In this document: piece by piece, positions 33,086 through 45,536 of the stretch
How positions within the stretch are numbered: position 1 is the first letter of the stretch
How the letters are laid out: every line of letters starts with the position of its first letter
Source of the DNA: Siphonodentalium dalli
Lineage: Eukaryota > Mollusca > Scaphopoda > Gadilida > Siphonodentaliidae
Assembly: GCA_032622095.1 (NCBI GenBank)
Contig: CP136061.1
Coordinates: 233,924,944-233,988,943, forward strand
DNA length: 64,000 bases
Direction: 5' to 3'
Notes under the pieces: model-generated
Databases searched by the model: none
What the model was told of the DNA's origin: nothing
What the model saw: only the letters and a program-made list of their open reading frames with translations
Position numbers and translations under genes: made by a program

Positions 33086-34070
33086 TAGGATTGATCCTAA
33101 GATGCATCTGACGAGGATATGAACGATGAATGTCCTGTTCATGCATGTTGTCGCCCACATACTATTGATGGATGCGTTGCAGACGGTCAGTTGCATTGGG
33201 TCACAGATATGACAGCAATAAAGGACTATCATCATCCAATTACATAGTTGAAATGGTCCAGAATTTCGAATGCTCGGCATCTCTACCATCTGTCGTCTGT
33301 CCAACATCTATTGTGTTCTGAAGAATCAGTAAATGTTTGCATTCTGAGCACACTACAATAGGAACTCATCAACAGGTGGGTATGACCAAACGATGCATGC
33401 CGCCACACGATATCTCCCTGGATCTCGCGAGAATATAATAGCAGACGACAGCCTGTTGATTCAAATGCACTTCAGTGTCACGTGCGCGGCCATGTTGAAC
33501 AATAATTGAATTAAAATCATTTTTGTTCGAAAGATCGACGATTATCCTATTGTTGTGGTTTGAAAAAATACGACAAAAGGAAATTTGAGATAATAATAAA
33601 AATTGTGGATAAATTGGAGATCGGATGGCTGAGAATGATATAAAGAAAGCGCATGATTGGTTTTGTGGTGGTGGTTATTGTCCGAGGACCTTCTGCCCAA
33701 CCTATTGTGATATCGCGCCAAATACGAGAGACCACTGACACCACTCAGCATGATTTTGGAGAGGTCGGGGTCAAGTCTTATCCAGCTGAATTAAAATTAA
33801 CCCATTGACGAAAAGAACTTATTCGGCCATTTGATAAAAAAAATCGGTTTTGTTCTGATCATGACATTCGAAAATGTATATGAATATTAGTTAGTGTCCG
33901 AAAGCTTCTAAATTTACCGTTAGTTTCAAGTCTCACTCAAAGAAGACTAAACAAAAGACAAAAAATAAAACAAAACAAAGCAAAATCACAACAATACAAA
34001 AACAAAACATGTCTCGCATAGTCTTGAATGGAGTTGAGCATGTAATCGATAAACATTTTTGCTGAAGGCC
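33086..34070. other. No recognisable feature
   Basis: A cysteine-containing open stretch at 33101-33247 (+) has no start codon of its own and no recognised family. Confidence 0.35.
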
Positions 34071-34520
34071 TACATGTAATATATAGGGGTATCTGGTGAC
34101 TACATGTAATATATAGGGGTATCTGGTGACTACATGTAATATATAGGGGTATCTGGTGACTACATGTAATATATAGGGGTATCTGGTGACTACATGTAAT
34201 ATATAGGGGTATCTGGTGACTACATGTAATATATAGGGGTATCTGGTGACTACATGTAATATATAGGGGTATCTGGTGACTACATGTAATATATAGGGGT
34301 ATCTGGTGACTACATGTAATATATAGGGGTATCTGGTGACTACATGTAATATATAGGGGTATCTGGTGACTACATGTAATATATAGGGGTATCTGGTGAC
34401 TACATGTAATATATAGGGGTATCTGGTGACTACATGTAATATATAGGGGTATCTGATGACTACATGTAATATATAGGGGTATCTGGTGACTACATGTAAT
34501 ATATAGGGGTATCTGGTGAC
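34071..34520. repeat. 30-bp minisatellite, 15 near-identical copies
   Basis: Fifteen exact-length units of TACATGTAATATATAGGGGT plus ATCTGGTGAC. Only one substitution is visible (GGTGAC to GATGAC in the unit at 34431-34460). Because 30 is divisible by three and the unit has no stop in one minus-strand frame, a 206-codon frame with the decapeptide VTRYPYILHV repeated runs through it. I regard that frame as a by-product. Confidence 0.95.
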
Positions 34521-34959
34521 TTCATATATTTGCACCACCGAGAGAGGGAACACCGGCGTTCAGTTTGTTAGGTCCACGTACAATGCAAGCCGTCCAGCAC
34601 CGTCGAAACCAGTTCTCATCACAATGAATTTGTATTGCTATTGCAGGTTCGTATATCTGGATGAGTACGATTTCCAATCGCTTAGCGGATATCGGTGGCT
34701 TCTATGTGCATGTGGTGATGTACCAGTGCAACTATGAGAACTGGCATTCATCCACTCTTTAATCTGACAGAGCCATGATGTGACCACATATGTACATGTA
34801 TAGGCTCTATGCTGCTGAAAACGAAGGGAAACCCCGCACCATAACCAACCAGCACGATGACTCGAAACCAGCAACTGTGTTTAATGTAAACGTTTCCTTC
34901 ATTTCATATCACCATAATAATTGCTGTAATCCATATTTTCACACCTCTCACATTACGCG

Positions 34960-35185
34960 TTTTGAATGAGTACGTCCTGTCACTAACTCGCGGCCATATT
35001 GGACCCACCAGGTCCGGTTCCGTGGTTTTAGTGATAAAGGTCAAAGTTTTGGAGTAGAATTCCATATATGGAAGGCATGAATAATTCAAAAGCTCCTTTT
35101 ATAGAAATGCTACTCCAAAACATTGACCAGTATCACTAAAACCACGGAACCGGGGCTGGACGAATCTCTGAAACCACGGAACGGA
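34960..35185. repeat. Dispersed repeat family Q, copy 2, with hairpin
   Basis: CACTAACTCGCGGCCATATT as at 27120, followed by a hairpin: CGGTTCCGTGGTTTTAGTGA ... TTTTGGAGTAG (35015-35056) pairs with CTACTCCAAAA ... TCACTAAAACCACGGAACCG (35110-35152). A second CCACGGAACGGAGCTGG follows. Confidence 0.65.
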
Positions 35186-35811
35186 GCTGGATGAAACTAA
35201 TACGACCGCGACCCAGTGATCTCGCTTATTCAATTGGCGTCTTATAACATGGCAAATGTCGCGCGGGGTTAAACTCAAAAGCCCTTGTTCTAGAGATTGG
35301 TGTCAGGCAGGTAACATATCTGGGTGGTACTTCTAAATCCTAAACCAAAGAACGTTAGCCACTTCTTTCGTCGCGACAAAGGATCCCACACTTCTCGCCC
35401 AGTAGGAGATGAGGCTTATCACCAGCGAAATCTGAAATAAGGTGAGATCAAAATATTAAAACCCACTACAAAGCGATGCAATCTGTTTTTCTATGTGCTT
35501 AGCAGAATTCCAACGGATTTACAGAGAATACACAATGCATCTCAAACACTTGAAATAACGGAAATCTTTTGTGCATAACTCAGGCTCCACAAAGAGAGGA
35601 GTGTAACGATTGCTCCTGTCCACGTTCGTTAGTCATTCGCGTCTTATAATCGCATGTCGTTGTGTGTGGGTCTTATAATAACAAGAACGTTTTAATATAT
35701 AGTTTCAACAATTTGAGCTTTATTCTCAACTAAATTGTTGATACAATATCGCCAGCCACGAATATATCACCCGAGTCATACACCATATAATAACATATCT
35801 TTAGGGACGCA
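35186..35811. other. No recognisable feature
   Basis: No gene or transposon end recognised. Confidence 0.35.
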
Positions 35812-36790
35812 GCTATAGAGGGTGTTTCGTGAGTCGGGGTGTCGTCTTTGACTTCCCAACCACATACCAGCAACATCACATTAAAGACCATCATTCAAAA
35901 ACTATTCGTTTGCACTTGAGTTAGTATTTTCCAAACGGACATTTTCCTCAAACTTTCAAACTGTCGAAAATTTCCAACCTAACAAAAACCCAACTATACG
36001 GTTGAAAAATTTCCAACTAATCCAATTGCCATTTATGTCAAAATGTTTTAACTTAACCCTTTCTATACTAAACACTCATTGATGAGTAGTTATCATGTAG
36101 GAAGCTAGACGACCATATATATGTTGAACTTATTATCTTAACATTTCCCTCAATAGGACTCCTTATGCACTTGTATCATCTGGCGTTTGTTTATATTACC
36201 TGCATGTATGTACATACCTCCAAAATCAATAATAGACCATTCCGATGTACACTTTTTTGACTTGATGGGAGAATCCATTTAGTATATATAGAGAGGGTTT
36301 AATCAGGAGATATGCGACCGGTGGTCTAAAACGACAGACTTGAAAAGAAACTATCAGAAAAATCTCAACTACATCCTTCCCTGAATTCGAATTTGATACT
36401 TTAATCTTTCCAACTGCATGGTAAACATTTCCAATCTATAACATTCCTTTTCGATAGGATAATTTTCAACTGGTGGCCATTTCAGTCTAAAATTTGGGCT
36501 GGAAGAAGGAAAATGTTAGAATGTTGGTCTAAAATGACACATTCTACTAAATATTGGTTGGACACTCAGCCTATATCGGAACAATCTCAACATAATTTCG
36601 AACTCAATTTCCAAGTTCCAATTTCCGTTGATTCAGGCATGGAATTTCCAACTATATATCTCTCTCACTACTTCATGGGTCACATGTGCATATAGAAATA
36701 TTGTGGTCTACTATAATGTTTGGAGACGTGACCGCACCAAATTTGGGGGAGTGTGGGTGAGAAACAAAACCCCATGTCGTCACGTCCCTG
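35812..36790. mobile_element. Decayed hAT-like element of the CAGGGACGTGGC group
   Basis: Left end TAGGGACGCAGC, right end TGTCGTCACGTCCCTG. The interior has the AATTTCCAAC motifs of the 23574-24655 element and a nested TTAA MITE (36053-36302). No matching target duplication remains. Confidence 0.45.
36053..36302 (+). mobile_element. TTAA MITE family N2, nested
   Basis: TTAACCCTTTCTATACTAAA at 36053, right end TTTAGTATATATAGAGAGGG with TTTAA (36298-36302). Internal GAACTTATTATCTTAACATT and AATAGACCATTCCGATG match the other two N2 copies. Confidence 0.75.
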
Positions 36791-38048
36791 GATGAGTTTC
36801 GTCTTGTGAATGAAGATATTTAAAGAATTTCCGGTATTATTTTATTGCGTTTGGGGATATACATGAACTCATGTTGGAGGATGCGTGCATGTTGTGCAGT
36901 TGTCACGGTTATATATCTATTGGTTAAATTTACGATTACTTTTATTTTTATATTAAGACAGAGAAATTTATTCTAAATTTAAAATGTGTCGGCTTGTTGA
37001 TATGCGAGTATATAAATGCTCCATCATTTTTATAGAGTATATATATTTTGATGGGCCGTCAACAATAAGTTCGCCGCTGCTGTTTCTTGCCTTTGGCACC
37101 TATGCCTAGATATATGGTTGATAAATGTTCAATCAAGGTACAATTCAGTCTAAACTTTGACTGAAAGTAGAAAAATATTCAAATCTTGGTCTAAAAACGA
37201 CATATTTATTCGTTAGATATTGTTTGGACGCTCAAACACTATATGCATGGGAACCATTTCAACGTATAAATTTGCGATATGAAATTACCAACGGCCATTG
37301 ATTCAGGCATGAAATCTCCAAGTGTTAACATTTCGAATACAATTGGGGGTGCATGGGTGAGATAACAAGTCCCCTATCTTTATACGACACTGGATGCGTG
37401 TCTTCTGCATGTATACTATGGTGGATGGAGATATTTAAGGAATTTCCGGTATTATTTTATTGCGTCGGGGATGCATGAAATCATGTTGGGGGATGCATGT
37501 CGAGCAGTTGTCACGGAAGTGGAACACCTGGTAAAACACTAACACATCTCAGATAAACTCTCTGAGTAAACCCCCTTCAAATTCGATAAACACGCTGACA
37601 CTACGAACACACAGGTGATACATGTTACACGTGTTACTTTGAAGTTGAGTTGGTAAATTGTTGGTGCAATTCAATATTGCAACGAAAACGCCTCAAGGTT
37701 AACTTTAACCATTTCTTGCATTATCGAGATCAGGGACGTTGCGACAGGGTTGAGATGTCTCACCCCAAAAGTTTGCCTCAATTTTCAAGTTGGAAATTTC
37801 ATACCTGACAAAACATTAGTTAGAAATTTCAGGCCAAAAGTAGATTGAAGTTTTTCTGATACATGTAGTTTGGTATTCCAACAAGTATAGTCGGTATCAC
37901 AATTGCATGGGCGAATGATTTCAACATTATTTATCTGCCCCAATTAATATTATATTTATGATGAACAACTTTTAGATGATGAAAATGGTGAAGCATGAGT
38001 AGAATAGAAAAGGGGAAGAGGATCTAGCAGCAATCTATCTGCTCCGTG
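36791..38048. repeat. Fragments of the AATTTCCAAC repeat family
   Basis: Two related stretches include the repeated phrase AAGGAATTTCCGGTATTATT at 36823 and 37438, each followed by TTATTGCGT. At 37735 is the left end of a hAT-like relative, CAGGGACGTTGCGACAGGG, followed by GTTGGAAATTTCATACCTGA. No complete element is resolved. Confidence 0.5.
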
Positions 38049-38486
38049 GAGCTCCGTGGTCCAGTGGTTAGCGCGTTGGACTTGTCTTCGCTGTCAACAC
38101 AGCGAGGCGAGTTCGCGGCTGGCTGGTGGTCTGTTATGAGTTTCCACACAGCAGTGGCTTGGCCGACTTGAGCGATGTGCAATTGTTGGATTGTACACTG
38201 TTTGAATCTCGTGCCAAGTTGTGACCCTTGAGCAAGGTCGCTCGTACTGTGTCTGCTTTGCACCACCCATGCATTACAAGGGTACCTGATAATGAGCAGT
38301 GAAAGATCTTGTCAGTATGCTAGCCATATGGTATCCTCGCATACTCCCGGCTGTACCTCCCCCTGTCCCCGGGGAGCAGTAGATGGTTACTGAATGTTCA
38401 GGCTCATCAGGGTAATAATTGTAAAACTTTGAGCGCTTTGGGCCTCATGGGAAAGGCGCTTTACAAATGCTATACATTATTATTAT
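38049..38486 (+). mobile_element. tRNA-derived SINE with L2-type 3' end
   Basis: The 5' head GTGGTCCAGTGGTTAGCGCG resembles a tRNA A-box region, and GCGAGTTCGCGGC is in the B-box position. The 3' end GAGCGCTTTGGGCC, GGGAAAGGCGCTTTACAAAT, GC and ATTATTATTATC is the widespread SINE tail derived from L2-like LINEs. About 440 bp, so the body is long. Non-coding; expected to be a Pol III unit in origin and mobilised by a LINE. Confidence 0.75.
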
Positions 38487-38634
38487 CTCCGCATGGGCTA
38501 TTGAATGAAAGTGCAACCACTTTCTGTTTGATACTGATTTTATAAGCCTTTTCGACGAGGAATTCAGTAAGAGCAGATCGATGATGAAAGGGGCCGAAGT
38601 TCAATTTTAAGGACATGAACCCAATTGTTTGGGG

Positions 38635-39024
38635 TTAACCCTTTACCCAACAAACCGGCCAAATAAAGCTTCAACAGCCTAAAATATCTTGGGTCTGTCT
38701 CAATAAAACCATACAAATATGGATATCATTGGAACCGGCTCAATGAACACATTGTGATGGTTATAGTTATGCCCTGTGCCAATGCATTCTCTTATATATG
38801 CGAGTCGACCATAGGTCGCCTCGCATATATAAGAGAATGCATTGGCCTAAAAAAAATCTTTTTTTAACACTTTTTACCATTTTTTCTTACATTCTTTAAC
38901 AATTTTATAATTTTTAATGTGTTAAGCCAATGCATTCTCTTATATATGCGAGGCGACCTATGGTCGACTCGCATATATAAGAGAATGCATTGGCACAGGG
39001 CCGTTCTGTTGGGTAAAGGGTTAA
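38635..39024 (+). mobile_element. TTAA hairpin MITE family N1, full length
   Basis: TTAACCCTTTACCCAACA to TGTTGGGTAAAGGGTTAA. It has one ACCGGCC unit rather than two. Hairpins at 38778-38846 and 38926-38994. Otherwise nearly identical to 25702-26102. Confidence 0.85.
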
Positions 39025-39282
39025 GTCGTTTTTCTACAATTTGGGTCACTAAATAAAATTTTATTCAGCTGGAAATATCTGAACACAACAACAATCCATA
39101 AATATCAAAAAAGAATAATTCAAATACTGCCACATATATATATTTTTCTCATCTTGAAAGCATTAACATATACCATTCTACCTCCAGACATCAGTGTTGA
39201 ATAAGGTCCTGTGTGAAATGCTTGGACCATAGAGGGATTAACTGGCATTTCCTAACTAATCAAGAGGCTGGCAAGGTCACAC

Positions 39283-39785
39283 TCCACCAGTTCAAATCCT
39301 GGGAACTTTTTGTTGTTCTGACCAGTTTAGACCGGGAACTTTATAACATTTTACAATCAACGCAGGGAATATATTTATTTGCTAATACTTGTTCTTTGAT
39401 AATCTATTTCACAGTAGGGGTGGTCCTAACTCGAGATTGCATGATTTTTATGACTTTTGTGAGTCGATAGCGCAAACATTGAATTGATTAGCCGGGAGAT
39501 ATTTCATGATTGTAAGCTATGGAAATCAAAATCAGCTCACCATAGTCACATAAATCATGCAATCTCGACTTTGGAATTCACCTTCTGTAAAATAATTGGT
39601 AATGAACAAGCATTAACTAAGACTAAGGGTTGTTGTATCGGGGATCAAGGGTCGGTGGTTTCTACACGCAATAAATAAATATATCTATTTATCTATCTAT
39701 TATTACCTGTATTGCTATAAATGTTTTATACTGGTGGAGTATATGATCTCTAAGGGCGTAGCCACAGTAGAGATTCATGAGTGCA
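39283..39785. mobile_element. Long-inverted-repeat element, locus 2
   Basis: CCTGGGAACTTTTTG, AATACTTGTTCTTTGAT and GATTGCATGATTT at the left and their inverted partners at the right (AAATCATGCAATCTCG at 39551, CAAGCATTAACTAAGACTAAG, GTAGAGATTCATGA near 39768) match the 15.3-16.1 kb element. A SINE-B-like fragment, GGTTGTTGTATCGGGGATCA, occurs near 39628-39670. Confidence 0.5.
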
Positions 39786-40174
39786 AAGTGCGATGAATAT
39801 ACTATATACAATGTGGTTCGTCTAAACCAATAGTTATTATCAAGAACACAAACAATGTATAATTCAAGAGTTGAAGATGCGCTTTTGAGATTACATGAGT
39901 GAAGTAATTCAACACCCTCAGTCGAAGTTTGCCAACCTGTATCGAATTTAACTTTTAGGAGTTATACAGAAGGCATATAGCTGCAATTATCGGACACAGG
40001 ATACCTCTGTTGTTGGTAGATTTCAAGGCCATAAAACATCCTCGCAAGAATTATTTGTTGTAACCAGTTGTAACGGCAACAAAAATATAACGGTTACGTG
40101 CATGGCGGCACGAAGCCACGGACAACGAAGTGGGTGCATACGGACTGCACTTTCGCTTCCCCATTCAACGGGTG

Positions 40175-40420
40175 ACTCGGTCAACAGTCCAGCGATGAGT
40201 AGCGCACAAGGAATGTAATCTGATTCGTGGGGCTGGGAAAGGTGTGAGTAAAATTGCTCCCCGGGTCGGCAGTTTCTACGGGCAGTGGAGTGGTGAATTT
40301 AACCCTCTGCGCCGCCTTTCTCCCACCCGTATACTTGACAACGCCGTGATATGTCATTGTGACTGCATGGATCGATGATAAACCCGAATGTGAAAAATAA
40401 ATAAATAAATCAAACAGATC
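40175..40420 (+). repeat. SINE-like repeat, family B copy 2
   Basis: GGTCGGCAGTTTCTACGGGC to GACAACGCCGTGATATGTCA, ending in an (AAAT)n tail at about 40393-40412. Next to it, TTGTTGTATCGGGGAGCAAG resembles the fragment at 39628. No clear A/B boxes. Confidence 0.5.
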
Positions 40421-40812
40421 CCTTTGTTGTATCGGGGAGCAAGGGTATAGCCCACATGTGGACGATGGTCCAGTACGAACTGCCTGAATGTACATGACAC
40501 TTCAAGTGTGCGGACATGCAGGGGGTGTGGAGTGTCTCATCAACACATTGTAAATGTAAACAAGTGATGCTTAAAGACATGTTATGTACTTGTTCGGGTG
40601 CGTAAAGCTGATACGTTAATAGTATTCAGGCACTATGCCAACTGGAGGAATGTAACATTCTACTAACATCGCCGAAAAGCTGAAGCTAAACGACCCTACC
40701 AATCCATAGAAAACATCGTCTGAACTACGCTCAATTGTAAATATTTACTACTCGATTCGGGACCAATATATCTGCGATAAACTAATGAAAACGATTTCCC
40801 CATATACTAGAG

Positions 40813-41252
40813 TAGCTCATGGTGGTTTTGTATGCACTTGTATGTCCAGAGCTAAACTCTTCATGAATCCACTAATTGAAGGTCCAGGAACAATATTTGG
40901 TTGGTAACACATTTCCCACTGAGGGCGAAATGGGTGAAATGGCCACGCCCTTTTTACGCGAAGTACTACCATCCGACGTGACTATATCTCCAGAACCGTT
41001 GGACATAGGAGATTGTCTTGACCACTCAAAATGTGCGGAATGGCCACAGTATGGGGGGGGGGGGTGGTCAGTAAAACATTTTCATTTCCAAATTCCATTT
41101 TTAAGGGTCTGAACATTTATCTCAAAGTTGAGCCCCCAATTAGAATTTTATTGACCTATATCCATCGGCGCCACATACATGTATAATTTCTGATATGTTC
41201 TGTACCATTATCGGATGGGATTGACCTTCAAGGAGCTCTTGATCCTGAAAAT
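40813..41252 (+). repeat. Left arm of a large inverted repeat
   Basis: GCTCATGGTGGTTTTGTATG to AAGGAGCTCTTGATCCTGAA matches, in reverse complement, 46446 back to 45537. It lacks the 502-bp TTAA element present in the other arm. The uninterrupted TTAA at 41101-41104 marks the empty site. Frames across it are shared by both arms, but no protein family is recognised. Confidence 0.75.
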
Positions 41253-43153
41253 AAGGTTTTTGGATGGAATATATTGGTCGTAGAATGATGCTGAGGAAAT
41301 CATCAATTATAGGGTATTTGATCAGTAACCTAAAACTCCAGCAAACAGGTTACCTGGTGATATAATTGGATGTAGTTCATCTTTTATTATCTAGATTTCA
41401 TGGCCTTTGATGTGAGATGGCTGCCAAAATGGTTATAAATGGAATAACATATATCATATTATCAATATACTAGTAAATGAGTTCAATGTGTTCAGTATTT
41501 TCTTTAAACTTATGAGAGAACAGGATGTTTTTATGGTATTCTAATGTTAAATTGAATTATACTCAGCCCACAAGTAGGTTTAGTAAATGTTGAGTTACTA
41601 CAATTCGATCAATCAGTACGATTCGGTAGTCGAGCAGGTTGTGTCTTTTCAGTCCCACAGCAATATTGATTGGCTGCACCACCATTTTGTATACAGGTTC
41701 TACAATTTCCCTAACACGTACCTTATTTTAGAACAAATAATGGCTAGCCTGGCATGATTGCCTATATTTATATTCTGATATATGTATATGTACACGTAGA
41801 TGTATATTTACCCTAAATTGTTTCTGGTTCAAATTTGGGAGTTTGTTAGAAAACAAGTCATAAGAAAGATGCAGTTGCAGTAATATTAAAATATATTGTC
41901 CTGTTCAATACTAACAAATGCATTTCTATTGGTTATTGGTGTGATATCCAGTAATAAAGACTGAAAATAATCCTTCAGATTTTTTTTTAAGGGCTTTAGT
42001 CCATGCAGTTATAATAAATCCACACATTAAAAATATAGGGCTTCCATACATACAGAATATCTTCCAACTTGAAAATCGTTCCGTGTGTTCAACTGAGTGA
42101 GTTCATGTGAGGTTCATGGAAACTTATTTGGCAAGCTTGATTCTAAAGTGTCTAGCTTTATGGGCTTGAAATTCTGAATGCAATCCTGTTGCGTTGTGAG
42201 TTCAGAGTGAGTTAGAAGAAAAAATACAAACATCAGTTGATAAGCAGATATAAATCCATACAAATCTACATTCTGCAGGTAGCCATGCTATGCAATACTC
42301 CCTCATGTTTCAACTTATCAAGGAAAAATTATTACATTACCAATGACTAATTAACGCTGTTAAATTTTTATAAAGTACAGCCCATTTGAAACTGGTTTGC
42401 TGACCCAGAAAAACTTTGTCTTATGATACGAGACTGGCCATGAGAAAAACACATAAACGACATGGAAATCAGTTACTAATCACAAATAGCCATCCACCAT
42501 ATTTTGTCAGATGTTTTTTGTAGATTCGTGGATGTTGTAATGCAATATAGATCTCCATTATAGTTGCACAATTTTATTTTTCATTTCGTCCCTTTAAATT
42601 GACTTTTATTTTGTTATGTATGTATATGTGCCACTCCAAAAATGTCAGTAAAAGTACTGTAAACTGTTTGGTTTGATGTTATAGGCACATGATATATATA
42701 TATATACTTTACATGTCAAATATTGTGAACCCTGCAGGTACATGTATGTGTGTCAGTCGCTTTAGGTGTGTGGTGTACATGCAGTAACTACATGTATATT
42801 TTAGTGAAATTTATGGTCTGCACTCTGCAGTATTTCAAAAAACATGCTATGGCCATGCCTACATATACATATGTACACTCATTCTAACACTATGATTGTC
42901 AGGTTATAATCTATGTTTGAGGAAAGTTACTATATTTTTCATTTGTGTTGCATTTGTCAATATTAATGGGTCCCAGAAGTCCAGATGTTACTAGTGCAGA
43001 GCCCATTTAATTTTCACGAGACTGGTGGACTGCATGTCCATACTCCTATATAAACACGACTCTTATCAAACCAAGACGGTATTGTGTAGGATTTACTAGA
43101 ACTATATTTAGAAAAAACTCAACCATTATTTTCCACTACCCTATATATCACAA
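41253..43153. other. No recognisable feature
   Basis: About 1.9 kb of AT-rich sequence between the inverted-repeat arm and the Helitrons. No gene, repeat end or RNA recognised beyond an (AT)n stretch near 42690. Confidence 0.4.
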
Positions 43154-43756
43154 CTAGCAGGTGGCCCGACTTCGACCGGGCTTTGACCTTGAATTGACCA
43201 TTTTGAAGGTCAAGGTCAGGTCGGAGTCACGATTTGACCCGTCCAAAACACTCCCCGGACAAAATTACCCGTAGGTATAAAATTTCGTCGAAATCCGTCC
43301 AGCAGTTTTCCCGGCCATAGCTAACAGACAAACAAACAGACAGAAGTCCCAAAATATATATTAGATCATTTGTGGGTACCCGTTTCAAGGTGAAGGTCAC
43401 AACGGACGGAAAAACTGACCCGATGAAAATCTCCCCCATTCCCAGGAACCCCTAAGTACGAACACAAAATCACACAACACGCTCTTGTCTGTACACAGAC
43501 ACAACACGCTCATGTCTGGACAGACACATCGCTCTTTATCAACGACACTGCGGATAGGAACGCGATTAACCCATGAACTACCCATTGCGGTGACAGGGGA
43601 TTGGAGGATGAGTGCTCGGACGTTCTCAGAAGCGGTGCGATGACATTCCATCTGGTATTTTACCCTTAGATAGGAAGTTTGGGCTCAATCCGTCGGACAG
43701 TTTTCCCGGCCATAGCTAACAAACAAACAAACAGAAGTCCCAAAATATATTTTAGA
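43154..43756 (-). mobile_element. Helitron-like element, copy 3
   Basis: Read on the minus strand it begins TCTAAAATATATTTTGGGAC at 43756 and ends CTAG at 43157-43154, followed by T. A hairpin (CCCGGTCGAAGTCGGG) precedes the end. A second 5'-end-like start, preceded by A, lies inside (43365 reading leftward: TCTAATATATATTTTGGGAC), so two starts share one 3' end. A TAAAGAGCG motif is at 43530. Confidence 0.7.
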
Positions 43757-44298
43757 CTAGCCGATGAGCCCGACGTTGTCCGGTGCTATTCAAAAACCAA
43801 ATTTCAAGTCGATAGCTCTACCCAGCCCGAAATTTCAAGTCGATAGCTCTACCCGTTTCCGAGATCTGGTCTGCGCATGCGCGAAGCTGGCGTCGCACGG
43901 GCTCGGCGACCCGATAAAATTCGTATCCGGGACAAGATACATTCACATACCAAATTTCAAGTCGATAGCTCCACCCGTTACCGAGATCTCGTATGCGCAT
44001 TTGCGAAGCTGGCGTCGCACGGGCTCGGCGACCCGATAAAATTCGTATCCGGGGCAAGATACATTCACATAGCAAATTTCAAGTCGATAGCTCCACCCGT
44101 TTCCGAGATCTCGTCTGCGCATGCGCGAAGCGGGCGCCGCACGGGCTCGCCAATACGACAACGTCGACCGCCTGGTCAAACTACACACACGTACCAAGTT
44201 TCGTCCCGATCGGTCGAGAATCGTAGATTTGTATAAATGACAGACAAACAGACAAACAGACAGACAGACAGACAGAGGTCTTCAAAATATATATTAGA
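43757..44298 (-). mobile_element. Helitron-like element of a related family, head to tail with copy 3
   Basis: On the minus strand it begins TCTAATATATATTTTGAAGA at 44298 (preceded by A) and ends CGTCGGGCTCATCGGCTAG at 43757. The next base is the T that starts copy 3. The interior contains about three copies of a ~121-bp repeat (AAATTTCAAGTCGATAGCTC at about 43830, 43952 and 44073, with CGAGATCTCG and CGCACGGGCTCGGCGACCCG) and a CAGA-rich end. Non-coding. Confidence 0.65.
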
Positions 44299-44552
44299 TA
44301 TATTCATTTGGCAGTATTCATCCCAAGTTTAGTGGTGTTGCTAATAAATTTGATATGATACTCAGCTAGAGCAAAGTGATCTGAACAAATCGAGGATAAG
44401 CCACTCTGTGTAGAAAACATTAAAAAACATGTATATTGTGAAATATTTTAATAATGGCTGCTGGTTTTTACAAACTGGCGATAATTGAGATGACTATTCC
44501 CGTTGTTTACCAAACATCAGCGTACACATTAAATATTTTGAAATATATATGT

Positions 44553-44755
44553 TCTTGAATGTTTCATACAGACACTGACATTTGCACAAATTGCTCGGAT
44601 TAGCCAAACAATGCAAAAATAACCAACTTTAGGTAAAATAATGGTACTCTTCCTTAACAGAATAGCTTTGACCTACAATCATCATAGCAATGCAGTAGTA
44701 CCCATCAGCATGATATACAATTAGCAGGACCACTTAACCTGGGGTGGTATTGAAA
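44553..44755 (+). repeat. Dispersed repeat family R, copy 2
   Basis: TTGAATGTTTCATACAGACA to ACAATTAGCAGGACCACTTA, collinear with 32513-32735. Confidence 0.55.
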
Positions 44756-45536
44756 TGAAAATATCTTTAAAATGGTAAGTTATGAGGGCTATTAGCTATT
44801 ATGAAGAATTATGTTAGTGAAATTATAGACCCTCATCTTCTTCAACCTGCAAGTGCTGCAACTATCATGGCCAATCAAAACTAATGTGGGACTGACAAAG
44901 GCTCATTCTACTATTGATTGAATTATGATGATTCCATCATTTCCTAAATATTTTTGTGAGATGAGGTGTCCTTTTGGAAGAATTGATTACTTCTGAAATA
45001 TATACTGGTATATATGGTCATCTCTTATCTGATTACAACATGTTTTTATTATGCCCAGATGCAATACCCATTTTAATATCGCAACATGTGGCTGCTGCAT
45101 GAAGCAAACAGCTGGTCATTCCATTTAGTAAAAGTGTTTAGCATGTTTCATAGCTTTGTTGATGACAAATTATGAAAACCTGTTTTGTTCAATCTGTACA
45201 TTTCTGTTGATTAGAGCACAATTGTTACCTGATTTTAGGTAAAGCACACCAGTTTCCAAGGCATGCTCAAAGTCGGGAAGAGCATATGTTGTGTGTCGGG
45301 GTCAACACATTCTCAGCAGCAATTTCCAGCTAATCCCATTGTGTGTGGTCAATTGTGCTCTTAAGTCGGTCAGAGCATGCGGATAGTTCTTTAAAAAGTG
45401 TCATAACATATGTTGTGGCTTTGGTGGTATTGTATACGTGTGGTGCGTAACATGCTGAAATCGTTTTTTGGCAATTATCTTAAAAACCATTGACTTTAGT
45501 ATATGAAAATGTATTACTGACCCCCCATAATGTGGA
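44756..45536. other. No recognisable feature
   Basis: AT-rich. The stretch 45446-45536 repeats part of the adjacent inverted-repeat arm (TTAAAAACCATTGACTT). Confidence 0.4.

Noticed and set aside
33101-33247. Cysteine-containing 48-codon open stretch as an exon
   Set aside because: This length is expected by chance, with no start codon at its head, no family match, and only a weak splice signal.
33933-34553. 206-codon minus-strand frame with repeated decapeptide
   Set aside because: Produced by a 30-bp minisatellite divisible by three; the flanking residues look non-coding.
40876-41112. Frames shared by both inverted-repeat arms (MKVQEQYLVGN...) as a gene family
   Set aside because: Sharing is explained by nucleotide-level repetition of the arms; the frame breaks at the G run and at the TTAA insert.
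43830-44100. Regularly spaced ~121-bp repeats resembling an array with spacers
   Set aside because: The whole period is repeated, with no variable spacers; it is tandem repetition inside a Helitron-like element.
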